Source: Tardiphaga sp. (GTDB lineage Bacteria > Pseudomonadota > Alphaproteobacteria > Rhizobiales > Xanthobacteraceae). Taken from it: a stretch of 19,071 nucleotides of DNA. Where the stretch lies: assembly GCA_014377915.1 (NCBI GenBank), contig JACMOT010000005.1, forward strand, positions 1-19,071. Reading direction: 5' to 3'. The notes beneath the pieces were generated by a model that made no database searches, was not told the origin of the DNA, and was given only the letters and a program-made list of their open reading frames with translations. How positions within the stretch are numbered: position 1 is the first letter of the stretch; the number at the start of each line of letters is the position of its first letter. This document shows, piece by piece, positions 1-7,022 of the stretch. The translations under genes were made by a program, and so were the position numbers.

Positions 1-494
1 CCACGGGCGAGTCCGGCGAGATCTGCGTGCGCGCGCCGCATGTGATGGCGGAATACTGGAAACGGCCGGAGCAGACCGCGGAGACGCTGAAGAACGGCTG
101 GCTGCACACCGGCGACATCGCGCGGGCCGACGAGCGCGGCTACCTGTTCATCCTCGACCGCAAGAAGGACATGATCGTCTCTGGCGGCTTCAACATATTT
201 CCCCGCGAAGTGGAGGATGTTCTGACCAGCCATGCCGACGTTGCGATGTGCGCGGTGGTCGGCGTACCCGACGACAAATGGGGCGAAGCCGTCACTGCCA
301 TCATCGTGCTCCGCGACGGCGCCCGGCCAAGCGCGGAGGAATTGATCGGGCTGGTAAAGTCGCGAAAGGGCTCGGCGCACGCGCCCAAGCATGTCCAGTT
401 TGTCAGTGAATTGCCAATGACCGGGGTCGGCAAGATCGACAAGAAGGCGCTGCGCGCCAGCTTCTGGGCCGGGCGGGAACGGATGGTGGGATGA
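1..494 (+). CDS. AMP-forming acyl-CoA synthetase/ligase, C-terminal fragment (5' end outside window)
   Basis: This is the end of an ANL-superfamily enzyme that activates a carboxylic acid with ATP and loads it onto CoA. The reading frame is open from base 3, so the start lies upstream of the window. Visible are the A8 hinge region (GWLHTGDIA, then GYLFILDRKKDMIVSGG and FNIFPREVEDVL) and the small C-terminal lid domain. The lid ends in PMTGVGKIDKKALR, whose GKIDKK lysine is the catalytic A10 lysine for adenylation. The protein ends at TGA 492-494. The fatty-acid or aromatic-acid substrate cannot be told from the lid domain alone, because the acid-binding pocket is in the missing N-terminal part. 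The gene is followed by a hairpin-rich repeat that may also end its transcript. Confidence 0.93.
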   Translation, partial: TGESGEICVRAPHVMAEYWKRPEQTAETLKNGWLHTGDIARADERGYLFILDRKKDMIVSGGFNIFPREVEDVLTSHADVAMCAVVGVPDDKWGEAVTAIIVLRDGARPSAEELIGLVKSRKGSAHAPKHVQFVSELPMTGVGKIDKKALRASFWAGRERMVG

Positions 495-502
495 TTCCCT
501 TG

Positions 503-641
503 TAGCCCGGATAGACCGGTGGTCCGCGCGTCAGCGCGGGCTGTCGGCGCCATCCGGGGCCGGCGTTTCAGTGATAGATCGGCCCCCGGATGGCGCGCTG
601 GCTTGCCCTCTTCGAGCGCAAGCCAGCGCTTATCCGGGCTA
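503..641. repeat. Intergenic palindromic element with nested hairpins
   Basis: The outer arms TAGCCCGGATA (503-513) and TATCCGGGCTA (631-641) are exact reverse complements. Inside are a second pair, GCGCCATCCGGGG (547-559) against CCCCGGATGGCGC (584-596), and a 12-bp hairpin at 595-606/618-629 whose core is GCTGGCTTGC/GCAAGCCAGC with an 11-nt loop. This nested design is like the dispersed extragenic palindromes seen in Bradyrhizobium-type genomes (family knowledge from memory). It sits between the acyl-CoA ligase and the HxlR gene and could stop or stabilise the upstream transcript. There is no T-run, so it is not a textbook terminator. Confidence 0.7.
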
Positions 642-645
642 AGAC

Positions 646-685
646 CATGTAACTTGCATGATGATAGTAACTCGCCTATGTTTAC
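646..685 (+). promoter_or_regulatory. Candidate promoter/operator of the HxlR-MATE operon
   Basis: The stretch contains CATGTAACTTGCATG (646-660), an imperfect 15-bp palindrome, and two near-direct repeats, GTAACTTGC (649-657) and GTAACTCGC (667-675), spaced 18 bp apart. GTAA (667-670) and TTAC (682-685) form a further inverted pair. A possible sigma70-like promoter is TTGCAT (654-659), 17 nt, TATGTT (677-682). That would start transcription at about the ATG of the HxlR gene. HxlR regulators commonly bind and autoregulate at such symmetric sites, so autoregulation is a reasonable inference. The -35/-10 match is modest. Confidence 0.4.
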
Positions 686-688
686 CCG

Positions 689-1204
689 ATGCAGCGCAAA
701 AGCTTCGGCGATATGGAATGCCCGGTCGCCCGCAGCCTCGAGCGCGTCGGCGAGTGGTGGAGCATCCTGATCATGCGCGATGCCATCTACGGCATGACGC
801 GGTTTGATGAGTTCCAGAACAACTTGAACATCGCACCAAACATCCTGACCCGCCGCCTCACCGCGCTGGTCGAGGCCGGCCTGCTCGAGCGCCGGCGCTA
901 TTGCGAGAGGCCACCGCGCGACGAGTATGTGCTGACGCCGCGCGGCCGCGATTTCCGGCCGGTATTGCTGGCGCTGCAGGCGTTCGGAAACAAGCACTTT
1001 GCGCCCGAGGGCATCAGCGTGATGCTGGTCGACAAGAGTACGGGTCTGCCGGCCGACCCGATCCTGGTCGATCGCGTCACCGGGCAGCCGATCACCGATG
1101 CCACCCACACCAACGCCCCCGGCCCCGCCGCCGGGCCGCGGGTGCAACGACGTCTGAGCAACCCCCGCAAAACTCCCGCGGCCTCACAGGACGGCTCCCG
1201 ATGA
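689..1204 (+). CDS. HxlR-family winged-helix transcriptional regulator
   Basis: A 171-aa cytoplasmic DNA-binding protein. The N-terminal half is a clear HxlR domain: CPVARSLERVGEWWSILI, MTRFDEFQNNLNIAPNILTRRL (recognition region) and GLLERRRYCERPPRDEYVLTPRG (wing). The family's conserved N-terminal cysteine is Cys11 in MECPVAR. In relatives such as YodB an N-terminal Cys senses quinones or oxidants, so redox sensing is possible but unproven. The last ~35 residues are a low-complexity tail (NAPGPAAGPRVQRR onward) beyond the usual domain. The start ATG 689 fits the family N-terminus, but no Shine-Dalgarno lies before it, and the predicted promoter would place the transcript start near the ATG (possible leaderless mRNA). 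Its stop overlaps the MATE start (ATGA, 1201-1204), so it is translationally coupled to it and probably controls it. Confidence 0.92.
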   Translation: MQRKSFGDMECPVARSLERVGEWWSILIMRDAIYGMTRFDEFQNNLNIAPNILTRRLTALVEAGLLERRRYCERPPRDEYVLTPRGRDFRPVLLALQAFGNKHFAPEGISVMLVDKSTGLPADPILVDRVTGQPITDATHTNAPGPAAGPRVQRRLSNPRKTPAASQDGSR

Positions 1205-2613
1205 AGCTCGACCCGCCCCAGGCAATCGTCGCCGCCACCGCCATCCACGAAATGAACCCGCGCACGCGGATGCTGCTGCAGGCGCCGATCGTATCGACAC
1301 TGCTGAAAATGGCCTGGCCAAACCTGCTGGTGATGCTGGCGCAAGCCTCCACCGGGCTGATCGAAACCTGGTGGGTGTCGCATCTCGGTACCGATGCGCT
1401 GACCGGCATGGCGGTGGTGTTCCCCGGCTTCATGATGATGCAGATGCTGTCGGCCGGTGCGATGGGCGGCGGCATTTCCTCGGCGATCGCGCGTGCGCTC
1501 GGTGCTCGCCGCCACGACGACGCGCAAGCTTTGGTGATGCACGCCGCCGGGCTCAACATTGCCATTGGCCTGTTCGGTTCAGCGATCTTTTTGATCTGGG
1601 GCCGGCCGCTGTATCATGCGATGGGCGTAGATGGCGGCGCGCTCGAAGCCGCGATGCAATATTCCAACGTGGTTTTTGGCGGCGCCGTGCTGGTCTGGCT
1701 GATGAATGCGCTGGCCAGTATCATTCGCGGCACCGGCAATATGCTGGTGCCGTCGCTGGCGGTTTGTGTCGGCGTGGTGCTGCTCATTCCTCTGTCACCG
1801 CTGCTGATCTTCGGCTGGGGACCGATCCCGGCGCTGGGCATTGCCGGCGGTGGCTGGGCTGTCGTCATCACGACTGCGATCGTCACCGCCGTGCTGGCCG
1901 GCTACATCCTGTCCGGACGCTGCATCGTTCGTTTCAAGCTGGCGCGGCCACGCTGGGATCTGTCCATGGACATTCTCCGGGTGGGCGCTATCGCGGCGGT
2001 GGTTTCGCTACAGACCAGCCTGACCGTGCTGCTGACCACCGCTTTGGTTGGCGCTTATGGCGGCGGCGACGCGGTCGCCGGTTTCGGTACCGGCGTGCGG
2101 CTGGAATATCTGATGGTGCCCTTGGCGTTCGGCTTCGGCGGGCCGCTGGTCGCGCTGGTCGGCACCAACATCGGGGCCGGACAAGAGGCACGCGCGCTGC
2201 GCGTCGCCTTGATCGGCGGGGCGATGGTGTTCGCGCTCACCGAGAGCGTGGGCCTCGCGGCGGCGATCTGGCCTGCGGTCTGGCTCGGGCTGTTCGGGAC
2301 CGACCCGCAGATGATCGAGACCGGCAGCACCTATCTACGCATCGTCGGCCCGACCTACGGCTTCTTCGGCCTTGGATTGTCGCTGTATTTTGCCTCGCAG
2401 GGCGCCGGCAGGATGATCTGGCCACTCGGCGCCGGCTTGCTACGACTGGCGATTTCGATCGGCGGCGGCTGGCTGGCGCTGCGGCTGACGGGATCGCTGA
2501 CCTGGCTGTTCGCCGCGCTCGCTTTCGCACTCGTGATCTACGGAACCCTGATTGCAACCGCCGTGGCGTCCGGCGCATGGTTTACACCGGCACGGACCGC
2601 AAAGCCTCGCTGA
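1201..2613 (+). CDS. MATE-family multidrug/toxin efflux transporter
   Basis: A 470-aa inner-membrane protein with about 12 hydrophobic segments in two repeated halves, typical of MATE (NorM/DinF-like) cation-coupled exporters. Family-like stretches are PNLLVMLAQASTGLIETWWVS, LGTDALTGMAVVFP, GGGISSAIARALGARR, ASIIRGTGNMLVPS, PLVALVGTNIGAGQ and LYFASQGAGRM. The length is normal for the family (about 450-480 aa). The frame is open upstream to base 901, but ATG 1201 gives the expected N-terminus and overlaps the HxlR stop as ATGA, so I take it as the start. The arrangement suggests an efflux system switched on by the coupled HxlR regulator when a toxic small molecule is present. The substrate cannot be read from the sequence. 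Confidence 0.93.
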   Translation: MKLDPPQAIVAATAIHEMNPRTRMLLQAPIVSTLLKMAWPNLLVMLAQASTGLIETWWVSHLGTDALTGMAVVFPGFMMMQMLSAGAMGGGISSAIARALGARRHDDAQALVMHAAGLNIAIGLFGSAIFLIWGRPLYHAMGVDGGALEAAMQYSNVVFGGAVLVWLMNALASIIRGTGNMLVPSLAVCVGVVLLIPLSPLLIFGWGPIPALGIAGGGWAVVITTAIVTAVLAGYILSGRCIVRFKLARPRWDLSMDILRVGAIAAVVSLQTSLTVLLTTALVGAYGGGDAVAGFGTGVRLEYLMVPLAFGFGGPLVALVGTNIGAGQEARALRVALIGGAMVFALTESVGLAAAIWPAVWLGLFGTDPQMIETGSTYLRIVGPTYGFFGLGLSLYFASQGAGRMIWPLGAGLLRLAISIGGGWLALRLTGSLTWLFAALAFALVIYGTLIATAVASGAWFTPARTAKPR

Positions 2614-2654
2614 GCCGCGGATTTCCGCTCCAGCAGGCGCATACGCCTCATGCA

Positions 2655-2682
2655 GATCGGTGGCTGTAGCGGGTCACCGATC
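2655..2682. repeat. Inverted repeat between the MATE and MFS genes
   Basis: GATCGGTG (2655-2662) and CACCGATC (2675-2682) are perfect 8-bp arms around a 12-nt spacer. A second small hairpin follows (AGCCG/CGGCT around 2693-2706). They occupy the 122-bp gap 2614-2735 between two co-directional efflux genes. They could be an attenuating or terminating hairpin of the MATE transcript, or an operator for the MFS gene. There is no T-run, and I see no convincing -35/-10 pair in the gap. Confidence 0.4.
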
Positions 2683-2735
2683 CGGACTACATAGCCGCTC
2701 CGGCTGCATTTCGGCGCCGCTACAGGATCGCGACG

Positions 2736-4127
2736 ATGGCAGATGGAATGACGGCGGGGATTGCCCTGCCGATGGATGGCCTGCCTCCCGAACAACGGCG
2801 CTGGGCCACTTTCGCGATCTTCACCGCGATGGCGATGGCCTCGCTGGATACCGCGATCGCCAATATCGCGCTGCCGGCCACCGCCGCCGACCTGCACACC
2901 ACCCCGGCCGATGTGATCTGGGTCGTCAACGTCTACCAGATTGCCCTGGTAGCCACCCTGTTGCCGTTCGCCGCGCTGGGCGAAATCGTTGGCCACCAGC
3001 GCATCTATCTCGGCGGGCTGGTGCTGTTCACGCTGGCTTCGGTGGCTTGCGCGCTGGCGTGGTCGCTGGACAGCCTGCTTGTCGCCCGCGCGCTGCAGGG
3101 CCTTGGCGCCTCAGGCATCATGAGCGTCAATACGGCGCTGGTCGGACACGTCTATCCCAAGCGCATGCTGGGCCGCGGCTTCGGTCACAACGCGCTGGTC
3201 GTAGCGATCTCCTTTACGCTCGGACCCACCATCGCCTCCGGAATCCTGTCAGTGGCAACCTGGCCATGGCTGTTTGCCGTCAACCTGCCGTTCGGCCTGA
3301 TTGCAATCGTGGTCGGCATGAAGACCCTGCCGCAGACCGCGCGGGCCAGCCATGCCTTCGACTTTCCGGGCGCGCTGCTGGCGGCCGCTTGCATGAGCCT
3401 GTTGATCCTGGGCATCAGCAGCGCGGCGCATCACGCCGCCGCGCCGCTCGTCATCGCCGAACTTATCGGCGGCCTGCTGATCGGCTGGCTGCTGCTGCGC
3501 CGGCAGACCGGCCACCCCGCCCCGGTATTACCGATTGACCTGTTCAGGCGCCCGATGTTTGCGCTGTCGGCAGCGACCGCGATTTTTACCTTCGCCGTTC
3601 AGGGTCTCGCCTTCGTGTCGCTGCCATTCTACTTCGAGGACATCCTGCATCGCTCCCAGGTCGAGACCGGCTTCCTGCTCACGCCGTGGCCGCTGGTGGT
3701 GGCGATCATGGCGCCGATTGCCGGCCGCTTGTCGGATCGCTATCCCGCCGGCATCCTCGGCGGTCTCGGGCTGGCGCTGCTCTGCCTCGGTATGATGTTG
3801 CTCGCTTTGCTGCCATCGGAGCCCAGCGTCGCCAACATCGTCTGGCGTATGGTGATCTGTGGCGCAGGCTTCGGATTTTTCCAGGCGCCGAACATGAAGG
3901 CCTTCATGGCCAGTGCGCCGGCGGGACGCAGCGGCGGCGCCAGCGGCATGGTCTCCACCGCCCGACTGATAGGCCAGACCACCGGCGCGGCACTGGCCGC
4001 CTTCTGCTTTGGCCTGGTCGGCCACGAGGGCGCGACACTGGCACTGGCGCTCGGCGCTGGCTTTGCGGCCATAGGTTGCCTGCTGAGCTTCTCGCGTCTC
4101 GCCATCCGCGCGGCACCCGTGGCGTGA
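2736..4127 (+). CDS. DHA2-type MFS drug efflux transporter
   Basis: A 463-aa polytopic inner-membrane protein. Near the N-terminus, SLDTAIANIALPA (residues ~36-48) is the DHA2 motif in TM1 (LDxTIVNVALP type) with its aspartate. ALQGLGASGIMSVN and the motif C-like LGPTIASGILSVATWPWLFAVNLPFG mark the drug:H+ antiporter family (QacA/SmvA/EmrB-like). AGRLSDRYPAG is the second-half loop motif A equivalent. Length and motifs agree with a 14-helix exporter, although the protein is on the short side for DHA2. ATG 2736 is preceded by AGGA (2724-2727) at 8-nt spacing, which supports this start. It follows the MATE gene by 122 bp in the same direction, so the two exporters may be co-regulated. Substrate unknown. 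Confidence 0.93.
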   Translation: MADGMTAGIALPMDGLPPEQRRWATFAIFTAMAMASLDTAIANIALPATAADLHTTPADVIWVVNVYQIALVATLLPFAALGEIVGHQRIYLGGLVLFTLASVACALAWSLDSLLVARALQGLGASGIMSVNTALVGHVYPKRMLGRGFGHNALVVAISFTLGPTIASGILSVATWPWLFAVNLPFGLIAIVVGMKTLPQTARASHAFDFPGALLAAACMSLLILGISSAAHHAAAPLVIAELIGGLLIGWLLLRRQTGHPAPVLPIDLFRRPMFALSAATAIFTFAVQGLAFVSLPFYFEDILHRSQVETGFLLTPWPLVVAIMAPIAGRLSDRYPAGILGGLGLALLCLGMMLLALLPSEPSVANIVWRMVICGAGFGFFQAPNMKAFMASAPAGRSGGASGMVSTARLIGQTTGAALAAFCFGLVGHEGATLALALGAGFAAIGCLLSFSRLAIRAAPVA

Positions 4128-4161
4128 GGTTCAAAAGAATTTCGCAACCCACGTTTCTATT

Positions 4162-4202
4162 TTGCAATGCCGTAGTAACTCGTGTGTTATAGTGCACTAC
4201 GG
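4162..4202 (+). promoter_or_regulatory. Promoter with overlapping 33-bp palindromic operator upstream of the GT5 gene
   Basis: CCGTAGT (4170-4176) and ACTACGG (4196-4202) are exact 7-bp inverted arms separated by 19 nt. A possible promoter, TTGCAA (4162-4167), 17 nt, TGTTAT (4185-4190), lies across the palindrome, so a protein bound there should block RNA polymerase. TATAGT (4188-4193) is an alternative -10. The left arm runs into TAGTAACTCG (4173-4182), which is identical to bases 665-674 in the HxlR promoter. The gap 4128-4310 holds no gene. Confidence 0.45.
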
Positions 4203-4310
4203 AGAGACCGTTTCGCAGCGCAAGTATCAAACCGGGTTCCAGTTCCGTTGATACCAGTGATGACGGAATGGTTCTGATGGGTACGGCAACCGCTGGTATG
4301 AGGGAAATTC

Positions 4311-5732
4311 TTGAGGGTTCTGTTCGTCACTCCGGAGATTGACGACTTCGTTCGGGTGGGAGGCCTCGCGGCTGTCTCCGCCGCCCTGCCCCGGGCGTTG
4401 CGGATCTGGACCGATGTCAGAGTGATTTTACCCGGTTATCGCAGTGTGGTTTCCCAGTTTGAAACCATCGAGGTGGTAGGCGAATGCCCGGCACTCGCGG
4501 AAATGCCAGCCTGCAAGCTCGGGCTGGCGGCGACCAAGGACGGCATGCCCGTCTACATCCTGCTCTGCCCAGAACTTTATGACCGCCCCGGCAATCCCTA
4601 TGGCGACGCCGGTGGACGCGACTGGCCGGACAATGATATCCGCTTCGCCCGGTTCGCTTCCGCCGCCGCCCTGCTGGCCGCCGGCCGGCTCGACCCGAAC
4701 TGGTCGGCCGATCTGGTGCATGCCAATGACTGGCAGTCGGCAATGGTCCCGGCCTATCTGGCCTGGAGTGGGATCCGGATTCCAACCATCCTCACCATTC
4801 ACAACCTGGCCTATCAGGGCCTGTTTCCCAAAGAGTCGCTGCGCCGCATCGGTGCGCCGGTGGAATCGTTCCACATCGACGGACTTGAATTCTACGACAA
4901 GCTGTCCTTCCTCAAGGGCGGGCTGATCTACTCCTCGCACCTCACCACGGTGAGCGAGACCTACGCCCGGGAGATCACCACGCCCGAACTGGGCTGCGGC
5001 CTCGAGGGGCTGCTGCGCACCCGCTCCAACAAGGCGCAACTCACCGGCATCCTCAACGGCATCGACGAGAGCTGGGACCCGCGCGTCTGCGCCGAACTGA
5101 TGCGACCCTTCGGCGCCGGCGACTGGGAAGCCAAACGCGCCAATGCCGACGGAGTCCGCCAGCAATTCGGGCTCGCGCTATCACGCGGGCCTATTTTCGG
5201 TCTGGTCGCCCGGCTGGTGCATCAGAAGGGCGTCGACCTGGTGCTGTCGGCCGCCGACGCCATCGTGTCGGCCGGTGGCCAGATCGTCGTCACCGGCACC
5301 GGCGAGCCCGCGATCGAGCAGGCGCTGATGGAGGCGCATCGACGCCGTCCCGATGCGATCGGCGTCGCCATCGGCTTCAACGACCGCGAAGCCCGCCGCA
5401 TCTTCGCCGGCAGCGATTTCACTTTGATGCCATCGCGCTTCGAGCCTTGCGGGCTCAGCCAGATGTACGCGCAACGCTTCGGCTCACTGCCGATCGGGCA
5501 CCAGACCGGCGGCCTTGCCGAAACCATCGTCGATGGCGAAACCGGCTTCCTATTCACCAAGCCTTCCACCGAGTCCTTCCTCGGTGGCATCATGCGGGCG
5601 TTCGCGACCTTTGGCTCGAAGGATCGCCTGAACTCGATGCGCCGCAGCGCGATGTCGAAATCCTTCAGCTGGAACATTTCGGCGGCCAGCTACAGCGCGC
5701 TCTATCGAAAGACGGTCAGCGCCGGCGTCTAG
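4311..5732 (+). CDS. glgA: Glycogen/starch synthase family (GT5) glycosyltransferase, divergent GlgA-like
   Basis: A 473-aa cytoplasmic enzyme co-linear with E. coli GlgA (477 aa), which transfers glucose from ADP-glucose to alpha-1,4-glucan. Conserved are HANDWQ (Asp140), HNLAYQGLFP, GLEFYDKLSFLKGG, ILNGID, the phosphate-binding RLVHQKG (Arg301, Lys306), and PSRFEPCGLSQMYA (Glu378, Cys380) with TGGLAET. The start is TTG 4311. An in-frame TGA at 4299 excludes an earlier start, GAGGGA (4300-4305) is a good ribosome site at 5 nt, and the N-terminus MRVLFVTPE fits the family. Oddities: the KTGGL nucleotide-binding lysine (E. coli Lys15) is Arg15 here (RVGGL), and the usual Arg before the second TGGL is Gln. 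No glgB, glgC or glgP is next to it, so it may be a paralogue with altered donor or acceptor use. Confidence 0.88.
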   Translation: MRVLFVTPEIDDFVRVGGLAAVSAALPRALRIWTDVRVILPGYRSVVSQFETIEVVGECPALAEMPACKLGLAATKDGMPVYILLCPELYDRPGNPYGDAGGRDWPDNDIRFARFASAAALLAAGRLDPNWSADLVHANDWQSAMVPAYLAWSGIRIPTILTIHNLAYQGLFPKESLRRIGAPVESFHIDGLEFYDKLSFLKGGLIYSSHLTTVSETYAREITTPELGCGLEGLLRTRSNKAQLTGILNGIDESWDPRVCAELMRPFGAGDWEAKRANADGVRQQFGLALSRGPIFGLVARLVHQKGVDLVLSAADAIVSAGGQIVVTGTGEPAIEQALMEAHRRRPDAIGVAIGFNDREARRIFAGSDFTLMPSRFEPCGLSQMYAQRFGSLPIGHQTGGLAETIVDGETGFLFTKPSTESFLGGIMRAFATFGSKDRLNSMRRSAMSKSFSWNISAASYSALYRKTVSAGV

Positions 5733-5755
5733 GCGGCGCCCTCCACTTTCTCCTG

Positions 5756-6973
5756 CTACTTCACGCCGAGCTGCAACTCGCCCTGACGGGTTTCCGACGG
5801 CGACAGCACCAGTGTCTTGCCGTTGCGCAGCTGGAATACCGGCGGCGAATAGGAATCCGCCTGACCGCTGGCGTTGAATTTGATCGGCCCGAAGAAAGTA
5901 CGCACGTTGAGCCCGGCCAGAGCATCGCGGACCTTCTCCTTGTCGAGCGAGCCAGCGCTTTCGATCGCCATCTGCATCGTCACCGCGGCCACGCTGTAGG
6001 ACGCGCTGCCATAATCCGGATTGCGGCCGTATTTGTCCTTGAAGGCTTTCAGATAGCCCTCGCTCGACCCGAACACGTCATCGGCCGGATAGCGCGAGGC
6101 AGCGTCCCACCAGGCGGCACCGGTGATGTTCTCCGAGCCGGCAATGCCGACCGCCTCGACGAATTCGGGAAATGACGGCCCAGTCAGCATCGTCACCACC
6201 GGTGCCTCGATGCGCTGATCGATCATCTGCTTGCGGATCAGGATATTGTCGTTGCTGTAGCCGGCAATGAAGATCCAGTCCGGCGCCAGGTTCTTCATCA
6301 CCGACAGCGCAGAGGCGTGGTCCAGCGCGTTGATCGAGAATTTTTCGTTGGAGACGACCTCCATGCCATTGGCCCTGGCGACCTGCTCCATCTCCTGCGC
6401 GAGCGCCAACGGAAACAGATCGTTGCGGGCGTAGATCGCGACCTTTTTCACCGCCGTCGCTTTCGCCCGCACCACCTTGAACAGCGGCTCCAGCAGCGTG
6501 GCATTGGGCGTGTAGGTGCCGAACAGGTAGCGGGGCTTCTGGTCGAACACCTGCTGCGACGAAGCGGTCGCGGCGACCGTCGGGATCCTGTATTTTTCCG
6601 ACACGATGCTGGCGGCCTTGGCGGCACCCGAGCCGTGCGGTGAGAACAGGAAGTCGACCTTGTCCTGGGTGATCAGGCCCTCGGCCGCCTGCACCGCGCG
6701 CGGCGTGTTCGATTGATAGTCGACATAGACCATCTCGACCTTCAGCCGGCGATCTCCGACCTTGAGGCCACCGGCCTTGTTGACCTGCTCCACCCAGACG
6801 TCATAGCCCTGCTGGGCTTTCAGGGCCTCAGGCGCGAGGCCGCCGGTGAGCGGCAGCGGCGCGCCGAAGCGGATGACATCCGATGCCTCCGCCACCGCCA
6901 TCACAGCGGCAAAAGCCATTCCGACCGCCAGCGCGATGACGGTGGCGGAACGCGTCAGAAAACGGGCTGGCAT
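5756..6973 (-). CDS. Second periplasmic substrate-binding protein of HAAT/Liv-type ABC importer (LivJ-like)
   Basis: A 405-aa protein of the Peripla_BP_6 (LivJ/BraC-like) family that delivers a ligand to the importer encoded upstream in the same operon. Residues 1-~30 are a Sec signal peptide (basic MPARFLTR, hydrophobic core, Ala-rich cleavage region around AVAEA). The mature part begins DVIRFGAPLPLTGGLAPE and carries DYQSNTPRAVQ, GSGAAKAAS and IYARNDLFPLA, as in its relatives. The start ATG has GAGGA at 6 nt. It is the last gene of the operon, 49 bp after the aspartate dehydrogenase homologue, and converges on the GT5 gene with a 23-bp gap. By eye well over half its residues match the first-gene binding protein (11941-13149), so the two are paralogues sharing one transporter. 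Ligand unknown; this subfamily is annotated broadly as amino-acid binding. Confidence 0.93.
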   Translation of the reverse strand: MPARFLTRSATVIALAVGMAFAAVMAVAEASDVIRFGAPLPLTGGLAPEALKAQQGYDVWVEQVNKAGGLKVGDRRLKVEMVYVDYQSNTPRAVQAAEGLITQDKVDFLFSPHGSGAAKAASIVSEKYRIPTVAATASSQQVFDQKPRYLFGTYTPNATLLEPLFKVVRAKATAVKKVAIYARNDLFPLALAQEMEQVARANGMEVVSNEKFSINALDHASALSVMKNLAPDWIFIAGYSNDNILIRKQMIDQRIEAPVVTMLTGPSFPEFVEAVGIAGSENITGAAWWDAASRYPADDVFGSSEGYLKAFKDKYGRNPDYGSASYSVAAVTMQMAIESAGSLDKEKVRDALAGLNVRTFFGPIKFNASGQADSYSPPVFQLRNGKTLVLSPSETRQGELQLGVK

Positions 6974-7022
6974 GATGCATCCTCGCGCAGTGATCCGCGA
7001 CCACCCTGCAAAAACCGCGCCG

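Noticed and set aside
140..1147. 335-codon open frame on the - strand across the acyl-CoA ligase end and the HxlR gene
   Set aside because: It runs through two unrelated real genes and the palindromic repeat, and its product looks compositionally random.
901..1200. Upstream extension of the MATE frame to base 901
   Set aside because: It overlaps the HxlR gene almost fully in another frame. The ATGA start at 1201 gives a normal-length MATE protein.
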